Shown one piece after another: positions 43,334 to 51,983 of a DNA stretch of 64,000 nucleotides. The notes under the pieces are model-generated. The model was given only the letters and a program-made list of their open reading frames with translations. It did not search any database and was not told the DNA's origin. The stretch is from Streptomyces lunaelactis. GTDB taxonomy: Bacteria; Actinomycetota; Actinomycetes; Streptomycetales; Streptomycetaceae. The position numbers were made by a program, and so were the translations under genes. Positions within the stretch are counted from its first letter, which is position 1, and each line of letters opens with the position of its first letter. The DNA is taken from assembly GCF_003054555.1 (NCBI RefSeq), contig NZ_CP026304.1:4154001-4218000 (forward strand). Reading direction: 5' to 3'.

Positions 43334-43881
43334 TGACCGGCCCCGCACCTGATTCCGCACCCCCCGATCCCGTACCGACCGATCCCGTACCGCCCGAGTC
43401 CGTATCAACCCCTCGCGTGCCCGATCCCGTTCGCGATCCTTGGGAGGCGCCGATGCGCCGTGCCCTGGCGGAGGCCGAGCGCGCGACGCTGTCCGGCGAT
43501 GTGCCGGTCGGCGCTGTCGTGCTGGCTCAGGACGGCACGGTCATCGCCGCCGGTCACAACGAACGCGAGGCGACCGGCGACCCGACCGCGCACGCCGAGG
43601 TGCTGGCCATCCGCAGGGCCGCCGAGCACCTCGGACAATGGCGGCTGACCGGCTGCACGCTCGTCGTCACGCTGGAGCCGTGCACGATGTGCGCGGGCGC
43701 GATCGTGCAGTCCCGGGTGGACCGGGTGGTCTACGGGGCACGGGACGAGAAGGCGGGCGCGGCCGGTTCGCTCTGGGACGTCGTACGGGACCGGCGGCTC
43801 AACCACCGCCCCGAGGTGATCACCGGCGTGCTCGAGCAGGAGTGCGCGAAACAGCTGACCGCCTTCTTCCGCGACCGCTGA
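43333..43881 (+). CDS. tadA: tRNA-specific adenosine deaminase
   Basis: Converts A34 to inosine in tRNA-Arg(ACG). The deaminase core has the zinc and proton-shuttle signatures THAEVLAIRRAA (HAE) and LEPCTMCAGAIV (PCxxC), followed by VVYGARDEKAGAAGSLWDV. The annotated start adds ~40 Pro-rich residues before the usual TadA beginning (WEAPMRRALAEAERA); an internal ATG there (M41) is a possible alternative. The GTG at 43333 overlaps the upstream gene, favouring coupling. Confidence 0.94.
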   Translation: MTGPAPDSAPPDPVPTDPVPPESVSTPRVPDPVRDPWEAPMRRALAEAERATLSGDVPVGAVVLAQDGTVIAAGHNEREATGDPTAHAEVLAIRRAAEHLGQWRLTGCTLVVTLEPCTMCAGAIVQSRVDRVVYGARDEKAGAAGSLWDVVRDRRLNHRPEVITGVLEQECAKQLTAFFRDR

Positions 43882-43940
43882 TCCAGGGGCCCGTACAACC
43901 GATTTCAGAGCACGGCCCACCTTGGGCTAAGCTCTCTCCC

Positions 43941-44025
43941 GGTAGCGTGTCCGAGCGGCCGAAGGAGCTCGCCTCGAAAGCGAGTGTGGGGAAACTCACC
44001 GAGGGTTCAAATCCCTCCGCTACCG
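43941..44025 (+). tRNA. tRNA-Ser(CGA)
   Basis: Class II tRNA: acceptor GGTAGCG/CGCTACC, G discriminator, anticodon loop CTCGAAA (CGA), long variable arm TGTGGGGAAACTCACC, T-arm GAGGGTTCAAATCCCTC. CCA not encoded. Confidence 0.95.
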
Positions 44026-44033
44026 CTCTCTTC

Positions 44034-44066
44034 GAAAGGGCCCGACGCATCGCGTCGGGCCCTTTC
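44034..44066 (+). terminator. Hairpin terminator after tRNA-Ser(CGA)
   Basis: Perfect 15-bp stem GAAAGGGCCCGACGC / GCGTCGGGCCCTTTC with loop ATC, nine bases after the tRNA. Confidence 0.88.
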
Positions 44067-44267
44067 GCGTGCTCGGCAGCACCGACGAACTCGGCATCAC
44101 CGACGAGGAAGCCCCGGCCTTGGGGAAGGCACGGAAGCGGTCGGCGAAGGGCCTTGATGGCCGGGTCCTTGGTCCCGAATGGCTCGGTTAGACTCACGCG
44201 ACCCGGCGGTCAGATGATATGGCAGGGACCGCAGGGGCCACAGTCATCACAGGGGAGGCAGGGGCTG

Positions 44268-44432
44268 ATGGTGCAGACGAAGAAGATAGCTCTCTACGTC
44301 GTCGTCGTCTTCGTGCTGTACACGATCATCACTTCCCCGGCCAAGGCCGCCGACATGGTCCAGGTAGGGTTCGAGGGCATTTCGAGCGCCGCTCAAGGCG
44401 TCGGAGAGTTCATGACCGAGCTCGTCAACTAG
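44268..44432 (+). CDS. Small membrane or secreted protein
   Basis: A 54-residue protein with one hydrophobic segment (IALYVVVVFVLYTIITSP) after a short basic start, then AKAADMVQVGFEGISSAAQG. It could be a single-pass membrane protein or a short secreted peptide cleaved near AKA. GGGGAGGCAGGGG precedes the ATG. Conserved before the Dabb and sigF genes as far as I recall; function unknown. Confidence 0.7.
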   Translation: MVQTKKIALYVVVVFVLYTIITSPAKAADMVQVGFEGISSAAQGVGEFMTELVN

Positions 44433-44441
44433 GAGTGCCCC

Positions 44442-44735
44442 TTGATCCGCCATCTGGTCCTCTTCAAGCTCAACGAGGGCGTCGACCGCGACGAGGCCCG
44501 TGTGGCCGCCGGCGTGAAGGCCTTCCAGGAGCTGGACGGCGTCGTCCCCGAGCTGGAGTTCTGGGAGTGCGCCTGGAACATCACCGACCGGCCGATCGCC
44601 CATGACTTCGCCATCAACTCCGCGGTGGCCGACCTCGATGCCCTGAAGAGGTACATCGAGCATCCGGCCCATCAGGCAGCCGCCGGACAGTGGCGAGAGT
44701 TCGCCACCTGGGTGATCGCCGACTACGAGTTCTGA
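44442..44735 (+). CDS. Dabb-family protein (stress-responsive alpha/beta barrel)
   Basis: A 97-residue dimeric alpha/beta-barrel protein: IRHLVLFKLNEGVDRDEARV, LEFWECAWNITDRPIAHDFA, LDALKRYIEHPAHQAAAGQW. The family is related to stress-induced plant SP1 and to small cyclase folds; no catalytic assignment is possible here. TTG start at 44442 with TAGGAG six bases upstream. Located just before sigF. Confidence 0.88.
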   Translation: MIRHLVLFKLNEGVDRDEARVAAGVKAFQELDGVVPELEFWECAWNITDRPIAHDFAINSAVADLDALKRYIEHPAHQAAAGQWREFATWVIADYEF

Positions 44736-44795
44736 GCCGCCGGGGCTTCGGGGGCTGTCCCTCGGGAAACACAGCCTGAACCCCCTGCTTTACCG

Positions 44796-44825
44796 GCCCC
44801 TCGCCTCTGTGGCGGGGGGCATTTT
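44796..44825 (+). terminator. Rho-independent terminator after the Dabb gene
   Basis: GCCCCTCGCC, loop TCTGT, GGCGGGGGGC followed by ATTTT: a 10-bp stem and a T-run, unusual in this GC-rich genome. Confidence 0.8.
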
Positions 44826-44985
44826 GCATGGGGCCGGGAGGGCTCGCACCCCCCGGAGAACACAGCAGGACTCAACTTGCCTTCAACACGGAGTTATCGG
44901 GTGCTTGCACACAGTGGACATGTCTTGTGATGCTATGACCGCTTTTGACGGATGAGTTGATCGAAGTTGACCGCAAAGGGGTGGC

Positions 44986-45834
44986 GTGACCGTGCCGGCC
45001 AGTACTGCGCCTCAGGTGCTACCCCAGAACGAGCGGCCGGACGACCCCCCGCCCGCCGGAAAACCGCAGAACCGGGGCGCGGACACCCGGGCCCTGACCC
45101 AGGTGCTCTTCGGCCAGCTCAAGGACATGGAGCCGGGCAGCCCGGAGCACTGCCGGGTGCGCGGGGCGCTGATCGAGGCGAATCTGCCGCTCGTGCGGTA
45201 CGCCGCCGCCCGCTTCCGCTCCCGCAACGAGCCGATGGAGGACGTCGTCCAGGTCGGCACGATCGGGCTCATCAACGCGATCGACCGCTTCGACCCGGAG
45301 CGCGGGGTGCAGTTCCCGACCTTCGCGATGCCCACGGTGGTCGGCGAGATCAAGCGGTACTTCCGCGACAACGTACGGACCGTGCATGTGCCGCGGCGGC
45401 TGCACGAGCTGTGGGTGCAGGTCAATGGCGCCACCGAGGATCTGACGACGGCTCATGGGCGCTCCCCGACGACCGCCGAGATCGCCGAGCGGCTGAAGAT
45501 CGGCGAGGACGAGGTGCTGGCCTGCATCGAGGCCGGGCGCTCGTACCACGCGACCTCCCTGGAGGCGGCCCAGGAGGGCGACGGGCTGCCGGGCCTCCTC
45601 GACCGGCTCGGCTACGAGGACCCCGCACTGGCCGGCGTCGAACACCGTGACCTCGTACGCCATCTGCTCGTACAACTGCCCGAGCGGGAACAGCGGATCC
45701 TCATGCTCCGGTACTACAACAATCTGACGCAGTCACAGATCAGCCAGGAACTGGGCGTCTCCCAGATGCATGTGTCAAGGCTGCTTGCCCGAAGCTTTGC
45801 CCGGCTGCGATCCGCAAACAGGATCGAGGCGTAG
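44986..45834 (+). CDS. sigF: SigB/SigF-family RNA polymerase sigma factor
   Basis: A 282-residue alternative sigma factor of the stress/sporulation SigB-SigF branch. Region 2 is [40 protein letters not shown] and [20 protein letters not shown]. Region 3 includes [20 protein letters not shown], and region 4 is [20 protein letters not shown] and [20 protein letters not shown]. In Streptomyces coelicolor a tandem pair of this type is SigF (late spore maturation) and SigN; gene order supports that naming. GTG start. Confidence 0.9.
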   Translation: MTVPASTAPQVLPQNERPDDPPPAGKPQNRGADTRALTQVLFGQLKDMEPGSPEHCRVRGALIEANLPLVRYAAARFRSRNEPMEDVVQVGTIGLINAIDRFDPERGVQFPTFAMPTVVGEIKRYFRDNVRTVHVPRRLHELWVQVNGATEDLTTAHGRSPTTAEIAERLKIGEDEVLACIEAGRSYHATSLEAAQEGDGLPGLLDRLGYEDPALAGVEHRDLVRHLLVQLPEREQRILMLRYYNNLTQSQISQELGVSQMHVSRLLARSFARLRSANRIEA

Positions 45835-46067
45835 CTGGAACGGGTAGACCGTTTCAGGGCCGTTACGGGTCGCATAAAAGCCGCACACCCCCTGTTTCCT
45901 GCGCATATTTGCCGGATACTTGTCGACATGTCACTACAGCGTGTTGCCGACATGTGACATTCTGCTGGAACCGCGTTTGCCGCAGTCCCACCTCCGGTAT
46001 TCAGGTGGAGGCTGCGTTCCTCCGATGGTCGTGGCCGCACGATCGTCAGCGACCTCAAGGGGGTGGC

Positions 46068-46922
46068 ATGTCCGTACAACAGGGCAGCTCGAAGGTGCTC
46101 ACGCTCACGAAGAGCGCACCCGCATCCGTCGTGCCTGACAGCTCGGAAGCCATCGACACGCGCACTCTGTCCCGCTCCCTGTTCCTGCGGCTCCGCGCGC
46201 TGGACGACGGGGGTACGGGCGACACCCCGGAGCGCACTTATGTGCGCGACACTCTCATCGAGCTCAATCTCCCCCTGGTGCGGTACGCCGCGGCCCGGTT
46301 CCGCTCCCGCAACGAACCGATGGAGGACATCGTCCAGGTCGGCACGATCGGCCTGATCAAGGCGATCGACCGGTTCGACTGCGAACGGGGCGTGGAATTC
46401 CCGACGTTCGCGATGCCGACGGTCGTCGGCGAGATCAAGCGCTTCTTCCGCGACACCTCGTGGTCGGTGCGGGTGCCGCGCCGGCTCCAGGAGCTGCGGC
46501 TCGCGCTCACCAAGGCCAGCGACGAGCTGGCGCAGAAGCTGGACCGCTCCCCGACCGTGCCCGAACTCGCCGTGGTGCTGGGGGTGTCGGAGGAGGACGT
46601 GGTCGACGGCCTCGCCGTCGGCAATGCATACACCGCCTCCTCGCTGGACTCGCCCTCGCCCGAGGACGACGGCGGCGAGGGCTCGCTCGCCGATCGCCTG
46701 GGGTACGAGGACACAGCCCTGGAGGGCGTGGAGTACCGCGAGTCGCTCAAGCCCCTGCTGGCCAAACTCCCGCCCCGCGAGCGCCAGATCATCATGCTCC
46801 GCTTCTTCGCGAACATGACGCAGTCGCAGATCGGCGAGGAGGTCGGCATCTCGCAGATGCATGTCTCGCGGCTGCTGACCCGTACGCTCGCGCAACTGCG
46901 AGAGGGTCTGATCGCCGACTGA
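46068..46922 (+). CDS. sigN: SigB/SigF-family RNA polymerase sigma factor (SigN-like)
   Basis: A 284-residue paralogue of the preceding sigma factor. Region 2: [40 protein letters not shown]; region 3: VPRRLQELRLALTKASDELA; region 4: LPPRERQIIMLRFFANMTQS and [20 protein letters not shown]. The N-terminal 40 residues differ from SigF. ATG start at 46068, preceded by a weak GGGGGTGGC. By position it matches SigN of S. coelicolor, reported to act in aerial hypha development (knowledge-based). The 233-bp region before it has repeated GACATGT(C/G)AC motifs. Confidence 0.88.
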   Translation: MSVQQGSSKVLTLTKSAPASVVPDSSEAIDTRTLSRSLFLRLRALDDGGTGDTPERTYVRDTLIELNLPLVRYAAARFRSRNEPMEDIVQVGTIGLIKAIDRFDCERGVEFPTFAMPTVVGEIKRFFRDTSWSVRVPRRLQELRLALTKASDELAQKLDRSPTVPELAVVLGVSEEDVVDGLAVGNAYTASSLDSPSPEDDGGEGSLADRLGYEDTALEGVEYRESLKPLLAKLPPRERQIIMLRFFANMTQSQIGEEVGISQMHVSRLLTRTLAQLREGLIAD

Positions 46923-46972
46923 ACCCGGGCCACGGGGTTCCTCATTGACGGTCCGTCAGACACACTGACGCG

Positions 46973-47734
46973 ATGCGACGACGTCATGGAGCGGTTCTCA
47001 CGGCGGTCGCGCTCTGCCTCGGCGGGGCGCTGACCGCGTGCGGGAGCGGTGACGGCGACGGCTATGCGGCGGTCGGCGCCGCCGGATCGGGGCCCGAGGA
47101 GGCGCCCACGGCGGCCGTACCGCCCACGGGCAAGGTCGAGCTGGTGCCACTGGACCCGCCGGCCGGCGGCGATTCCGCGTCCGGCTCGGAGGAGTTGCCA
47201 CCGGGGACGCCGGGGGCGCCGGGGGCGCCGGGCGGGTCCGCGACCACGCCGGGAGGGCAGGAGCTGCCTGCCGTGCCGGGCGGTGCCGGTACGGGCGGCG
47301 ACACGAGCACAGGCGGTACGGGAAGTTCCGGCGGTACGAGCGGTGGGGGTACGAGCGGTGGCGGGGGCGCCACCCCGGCGCCCGGCACCACGCCACCGAA
47401 GCCGCGGCCGACACCCACTCCCGCGGGACCCGCCGTTCTGCGGCTCGGCGAACCACTGCGCGCGGCGCTGGACAAGCGCTGGTGCGAGCAGGTCACCGTG
47501 GAGTTCCGCAACACCGGCGGCTCAGCGGTGGCCTCCGGCACCGTCACCTTCGCAACGCACATCATCGGCGCGCTCGGGATCGACTGGGCGACCATCGAGT
47601 CGACGCAGCCGCTGCCCGCGCCGATCGCCGCGGGAGCGGTACGGAAACAGCCGTACACCGTGTGCGTGGACGCTTGGCGGGTTCCCCTGGGCATGCATAT
47701 CGAGACCCAGGACGTCACCGCTGTGTGGAAGTGA
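46973..47734 (+). CDS. Putative secreted lipoprotein with Gly/Pro/Thr-rich linker
   Basis: A 253-residue protein. The signal peptide (GAVLTAVALCLGGALTACGS) ends in a lipobox with Cys near residue 23. A low-complexity linker of ~120 residues (repeats of TPGAPGAPGG, GGTSGGGTSGGG, PKPRPTPTPAG) leads to a C-terminal beta domain of about 95 residues (LRAALDKRWCEQVTVEFRNT, SGTVTFATHIIGALGIDWAT, PYTVCVDAWRVPLG) with two cysteines. Family not recognised; an extracellular binding role is plausible. Confidence 0.75.
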   Translation: MRRRHGAVLTAVALCLGGALTACGSGDGDGYAAVGAAGSGPEEAPTAAVPPTGKVELVPLDPPAGGDSASGSEELPPGTPGAPGAPGGSATTPGGQELPAVPGGAGTGGDTSTGGTGSSGGTSGGGTSGGGGATPAPGTTPPKPRPTPTPAGPAVLRLGEPLRAALDKRWCEQVTVEFRNTGGSAVASGTVTFATHIIGALGIDWATIESTQPLPAPIAAGAVRKQPYTVCVDAWRVPLGMHIETQDVTAVWK

Positions 47735-47795
47735 GCCGGCCCGAGGCGAGCCGGCCCGACGTGAGCCGACCCCGGCAAGATCCGAAAGACACGCC

Positions 47796-48014
47796 CTACG
47801 CGAGGGCGAGGTAGGCGACGGCGCCGAGGATCACGACGGCCGCGATGATGCCGACGATCAGCCCGGTCTTGGAGCCGGACTGCGCGGCGGGCGCGGCCTG
47901 ACGGCCCTGCGGCGCGCCCTCGTCGACGAAGGCGCGGAACATCTGCGTGCTGCCCGCGGGGTCGTAGTTGCCCTCGGGGCCCTGACCTTGGGGTGCATGG
48001 GGGTTGTGTGCCAT
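47796..48014 (-). CDS. Small single-pass membrane protein
   Basis: A 72-residue protein: a hydrophilic Pro/Gly/Gln-rich N-terminus (AHNPHAPQGQGPEGNYDPAG) and a C-terminal transmembrane helix (TGLIVGIIAAVVILGAVAYL). Likely tail-anchored with its N-terminus in the cytoplasm. An in-frame extension upstream is less likely because the shorter start fits the conserved form. Function unknown. Confidence 0.65.
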   Translation of the reverse strand: MAHNPHAPQGQGPEGNYDPAGSTQMFRAFVDEGAPQGRQAAPAAQSGSKTGLIVGIIAAVVILGAVAYLALA

Positions 48015-48212
48015 GGGGCAGGACCCTAGCGAACCCGCCTGCCGCGCCCAACCCCGGGCGGGCAGCAGATTGCCCCTGTCCTCTGTCATGACCGCGCACA
48101 TGCGAAGCCTTTGGGGTTCCTTTACTGCTGCAAGCCCGTTTTCATTTGCCTGCAGCAACCAACAGCTTCTATGGTTGCCCTAAGCAACAAGATATGAGAG
48201 GGGTCGGCTGCC

Positions 48213-48671
48213 ATGGCCGCACAGAGCCAGTACGCGGAGCTGGCCCGCCGGCTCAGCGCCATCGGGGCCGTGAAACGCGGCCTCGCGCGGATGCTGCCCG
48301 CCGAGTGCCCGTCCGGTACAGCCGCCGTACTGACCCTGCTGGACCGGCACGGAGAGATGCGGATGAGCCGGCTCGCCGAGCTTCTCGCCGTCGACATGTC
48401 GGTGACCAGCCGGCATGTCGCCCACGCTGCGGAGCGCGGCTGGATCGAACGGCTCCCCGACCCGGGGGACAAGCGCTCCCGCATCCTGCGGCTGACCCCC
48501 ACGGGCCTGGACATGATCGACGACCTGGCCAGGCGAACCACCGACATGTTCGCCCAGAACCTCAAGGACTGGTCCGACGAAGACGTCGGACAGCTGATCG
48601 TGATGCTGGCCCGCCTCCGCGACAGCTTCGGGGACTGCCGGGCCCACCACCCCACCCGTACACCCGCGTAG
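48213..48671 (+). CDS. MarR-family transcriptional regulator
   Basis: A 152-residue winged-helix regulator: GTAAVLTLLDRHGEMRMSRL, LLAVDMSVTSRHVAHAAERG (recognition helix) and IERLPDPGDKRSRILRLTPT (wing with the conserved DxRxR). GAGAGGGG precedes the ATG. It lies 15 bp before the drug exporter gene, so it is probably its repressor; small phenolic or drug ligands are typical for the family. Confidence 0.92.
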   Translation: MAAQSQYAELARRLSAIGAVKRGLARMLPAECPSGTAAVLTLLDRHGEMRMSRLAELLAVDMSVTSRHVAHAAERGWIERLPDPGDKRSRILRLTPTGLDMIDDLARRTTDMFAQNLKDWSDEDVGQLIVMLARLRDSFGDCRAHHPTRTPA

Positions 48672-48686
48672 AAGGTAAGGAACTCG

Positions 48687-50381
48687 ATGGCTACAACCAC
48701 ACCAACCGGTGTGCGGGGCGGCCACGCCAAGCACGGAGGACAACCCTCCGCCGACGGCGCGCCGATGACACACCGGCAGATCATGGAGGCGTTGTCCGGG
48801 CTGCTGCTCGGCATGTTCGTCGCCATTCTGTCGTCCACGATCGTCACCAACGCCCTGCCGGAGATCATCACCGACCTCGACGGCGGCCAGAGTGCCTACA
48901 CCTGGGTGGTGACGGCCTCGCTGCTGGCGATGACCGCAACCACCCCGCTCTGGGGCAAGCTCTCGGACCTCTTCTCCAAGAAGCTGCTCGTCCAGATAGC
49001 CCTGGTCATCTACGTCCTGGGTTCGGTGGTCGCCGGACTCTCGCAGAGCGTCGGCATGCTGATCGCCTGCCGAGTCGTCCAGGGCATCGGCGTCGGCGGT
49101 CTCGCCGCCCTCGCGCAGATCGTGATGGCCGCGATGATCGCCCCGCGCGAGCGCGGCCGCTACAGCGGCTACCTCGGCGCGACCTTCGCCGTCGCCACCG
49201 TCGGCGGCCCGCTGCTCGGCGGCGTCATCACCGACACCGCCTGGCTCGGCTGGCGCTGGTGCTTCTACGTCGGCGTGCCCTTCGCGATCATCGCGCTGGT
49301 CGTCCTGCAGAAGACCCTGAAGCTCCCGGTCGTGAAGCGTCGGGTCAAGGTCGACTGGCCGGGCGCCTTCTTCATCAGCGCGGCGGTCTCGCTGCTGCTG
49401 GTCTGGGTGACCTTCGCCGGTGACAAGTACGACTGGATCTCCTGGCAGACGTACGCGATGGTCGGCGGCTCGATCGTGCTCGGCGCGCTCTTCCTCCTGG
49501 TGGAGTCGAGGGCGAGCGAGCCGATCATCCCGCTGCGGCTGTTCCGCAACCGCACCATCACGCTGGCCTCGCTGGCCTCGCTCTTCGTCGGTGTCGCGAT
49601 GTTCGCGGGCACCGTCTTCTTCAGCCAGTACTTCCAGCTGGCGCGTGACAAGTCGCCGACGATGTCGGGCGTCATGACCATCCCGATGATCGGCGGCCTG
49701 TTCATCTCGTCGACCGTCTCGGGCCTGATCATCACCAGGACGGGCCGCTGGAAGGCCTGGCTCGTGGCGGGCGGCGCGCTGGTGACGGCGGGCCTCGGTC
49801 TTCTCGGCACCATTCGGTACGACACCGAGTACTGGCACATCGCGATCTTCATGGCCGTCATGGGTCTCGGCCTCGGCATGATGATGCAGAACCTCGTGCT
49901 GTGCACGCAGAACCAGGTGGCCCCCGAGGACCTCGGCTCGGCCAGCTCGGTCGTCACCTTCTTCCGGTCCCTGGGTGGTGCGATCGGCGTCTCGGCGCTG
50001 GGCGCGGTGATGGGCAACCGGGTCACGCACTACGTCAAGGACGGGCTCGCCGAACTCGGCCCGCAGGGCACGGCGCTGGGCCACGGCGGCACGGGCGGCG
50101 GTGGCATCCCCGACCTGGACGCGCTGCCGGCCCCGATCCGTACGGTGATGGAGACCGCGTACGGGCACGGTGTCGGCGATGTCTTCCTGTACTCCGCGCC
50201 GTTCGCCCTGCTGGCCTTCCTGGTGACGCTGTTCATCAAGGAGGTGGCGCTGAAGAGCCACTCGGCGCCCGAGACGTCGGAGACAGCCGAGATCGTCGCG
50301 GAGGCGGTGCCGCAGGCCGGAGCGGTACCCGCCGGTGGCGGGCGCGCTGACGGTGGCCGGTCGCGGGGTCGACGGCCATGA
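48687..50381 (+). CDS. MFS drug exporter, DHA2 (EmrB/QacA) family
   Basis: A 564-residue transporter with 14 predicted helices. The opening QIMEALSGLLLGMFVAILSS and TIVTNALPEIITDLDGGQSA, the motif-A loop GKLSDLFSKKLLVQIALVIY and motif C in GATFAVATVGGPLLGGVITD identify the DHA2 proton-drug antiporters. Downstream partner of the MarR regulator. The C-terminal ~60 residues are Ala/Gly-rich and probably cytoplasmic. Confidence 0.93.
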   Translation: MATTTPTGVRGGHAKHGGQPSADGAPMTHRQIMEALSGLLLGMFVAILSSTIVTNALPEIITDLDGGQSAYTWVVTASLLAMTATTPLWGKLSDLFSKKLLVQIALVIYVLGSVVAGLSQSVGMLIACRVVQGIGVGGLAALAQIVMAAMIAPRERGRYSGYLGATFAVATVGGPLLGGVITDTAWLGWRWCFYVGVPFAIIALVVLQKTLKLPVVKRRVKVDWPGAFFISAAVSLLLVWVTFAGDKYDWISWQTYAMVGGSIVLGALFLLVESRASEPIIPLRLFRNRTITLASLASLFVGVAMFAGTVFFSQYFQLARDKSPTMSGVMTIPMIGGLFISSTVSGLIITRTGRWKAWLVAGGALVTAGLGLLGTIRYDTEYWHIAIFMAVMGLGLGMMMQNLVLCTQNQVAPEDLGSASSVVTFFRSLGGAIGVSALGAVMGNRVTHYVKDGLAELGPQGTALGHGGTGGGGIPDLDALPAPIRTVMETAYGHGVGDVFLYSAPFALLAFLVTLFIKEVALKSHSAPETSETAEIVAEAVPQAGAVPAGGGRADGGRSRGRRP

Positions 50382-50835
50382 CATCGAACTCGCCCACCCG
50401 GGCGAGTAGGTGAGCCCGCGGCCGGGTGCTCGCTCGTGGCGGAGGCGAGCCTACGGCCGGTGGAAGTGGGCCCCGGGCCCCGATTCATGTGAGTGATCCA
50501 GACGGTTCGGCGGGGTCCTGCGGCCGAGGCACGGGTGCGGGTGCGGGTGCGGGCTCCCGTGGCTCGGGCCCGGCGCGCGCGGGCTCTTGTCCGGTGCGGA
50601 CCGGTCCGGACCCGGCCGGTCGCCCCACTCCTGGCGCCGCGAAGCCGGCGCCCAGGGGTCTGGGGGCGCCGCCCCCAGTTTCGGGAAGGGGCGGGGTAGG
50701 GAAACCCCAAGCCCGCACCGAGCAGGAGCGGGCACCACGAACCCACCGGGCAGGACCCCGCACCGCGCCGGAGGCGACCTGTGCCCGGGGCACAAGAGCC
50801 CCCTGTGCCGGGGCACAAGAGCCCGCGCCCCACCC
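50382..50835. other. Intergenic region with tandem hairpins between convergent genes
   Basis: 454 bp between the exporter and the convergent TetR gene, without a credible gene. The most regular part is 50779-50823: two near-identical units, each a short hairpin (GTGCCCGGGGCAC and GTGCCGGGGCAC) followed by AAGAGCC. Another hairpin is formed by GGGGGCGCCGCCCCC near 50661. They probably terminate both transcripts. Confidence 0.6.
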
Positions 50836-51603
50836 CTACGCGCGAGCCCCCATCGCTTCGATGCCCGCCAGCAGCAAGTCCAGCGCGAACTCGAAGTCCC
50901 TCTCCCTCATCTCCTCCACCGTGTCCCCGCCCCTCGCCTTCATCAGCTCCGCCGACTCCTCGAACGCCTCCCGCAGCTCCGGCTGCTGCCCGATCGTCCC
51001 CATGACCTGGCGGAAGTAGTCGTCCTGGCCGATCCCCGCCGCCGCGCACCGCTGAGCGAAACGGCCCTCCACCGTGCCGAAGCCGTACACGAACTGGAAC
51101 ACCGCCGCGAGCGCGCCCGTCCGTCCGTGCAGCGGGAGACCGGCGTTGCGGATCACGTGCTGGACCGTCGTCGAGAACTCCATCGAGCGCGGGCCGATGT
51201 TGAGGTACTCACCGATGAGCGGCGACACCCACGGGTGGGCGACCAGCAACCTCCGGTATCCGACGGCCAGTTGGCGGAGTTGGTCGCGCCAGTCCCCGCC
51301 CTCCTCGTCCGGCGACGGCAGCCGCAGCTCCCCCATCACCGAGTCGAGCGCCAGCTCCAGCAGGTCGTCCTTGGTGTCCACGTACCAGTAGACCGACATC
51401 GCGGTGACGTTCAGCTCCGCGGCCAGCCGCCGCATCGAGAACTTAGCGAGGCCCTCGGAGTCAAGGAGCCGTACCGTCGCCGCGGTGATCTTGTCGCGGT
51501 CGAGGCCGGCGGGCTGCTCGGGCCTGCGTTTGGGGGTCGTCTTGCCGTCGAGCCACACACTGGTCCGCGCGGGACCCTTCGCGCGGTCGGCCGCACTCAC
51601 CAT
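50836..51603 (-). CDS. TetR-family transcriptional regulator with TetR_C_1-type domain
   Basis: A 255-residue regulator. The N-terminal helix-turn-helix is LDRDKITAATVRLLDSEGLA, KFSMRRLAAELNVTAMSVYW and YVDTKDDLLELALDSVMGEL. The C-terminal ligand domain (WRDQLRQLAVGYRRLLVAHP, PLIGEYLNIGPRSMEFSTTV) resembles the class that regulates tetracycline-type exporters. GGAGGG lies upstream of the ATG. It is followed upstream (in its own direction) by a broken exporter gene, its probable former target. Confidence 0.9.
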   Translation of the reverse strand: MVSAADRAKGPARTSVWLDGKTTPKRRPEQPAGLDRDKITAATVRLLDSEGLAKFSMRRLAAELNVTAMSVYWYVDTKDDLLELALDSVMGELRLPSPDEEGGDWRDQLRQLAVGYRRLLVAHPWVSPLIGEYLNIGPRSMEFSTTVQHVIRNAGLPLHGRTGALAAVFQFVYGFGTVEGRFAQRCAAAGIGQDDYFRQVMGTIGQQPELREAFEESAELMKARGGDTVEEMRERDFEFALDLLLAGIEAMGARA

Positions 51604-51640
51604 CGCGCACCCTCCTCCGTTCTCGCCCCCGCTTCCGATG

Positions 51641-51909
51641 CTATGCCGCCACCTTGGGTGCGTCTGCACGCTCGGCCCGCCGCAGCGGCATCGCGGCCAG
51701 CAGCCCCCGGCCGGCACCGCCACCGCGCCGACCAGCTGACTCGTCTCCAGGCCCGAGGCGAACGCGTCCGCGATCCGCTGCCGCTCGCCCTCGTCGCGGG
51801 CGGCGGCGAGCGCGGCGGTGAGCTGGGCGAGGCAGATGACGCCGAGGATCAGCCAGCGCTGCGGGTGGCTTGTGCGGGCCTTGTCGGTCTCGGCGGCCGT
51901 TGCCGTCAC
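51641..51909 (-). pseudogene. Collapsed DHA2-type MFS exporter gene
   Basis: From a GTG at 51909 the frame reads TATAAETDKARTSHPQRWLI then LGVICLAQLTA, the normal start of a QacA-type exporter. It jumps straight into ALAAARDEGERQRIADAFAS and GLETSQLVGAV, the end of such a protein. Roughly 400 codons of membrane domain are missing. Near 51715 a frameshift separates the last part, which in another frame reads GLLAAMPLRRAERADAPKVA to a stop at 51641. The gene is dead, whereas its TetR regulator is intact. Confidence 0.8.
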
Positions 51910-51923
51910 GCATGCTCCTTGTG

Positions 51924-51954
51924 CGGTGTACGGGGTCGTGGGTCCCGTACACCG
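51924..51954. promoter_or_regulatory. Inverted-repeat operator before the dead exporter gene
   Basis: CGGTGTACGGG (51924-51934) and CCCGTACACCG (51944-51954) are perfect 11-bp inverted repeats with a 9-bp spacer, 15 bp before the GTG. A weaker CGTACAAG...CGTACGCC motif follows. Likely the TetR binding site, preserved although the target gene is destroyed. Confidence 0.65.
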
Positions 51955-51983
51955 TACAAGCATCTCTCGTACGCCGTATAAGG

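Noticed and set aside
47160..47420. Low-complexity GGCGGTACGGG repeats considered as a separate repeat element
   Set aside because: They encode the Gly/Thr/Pro linker of the lipoprotein gene in frame.
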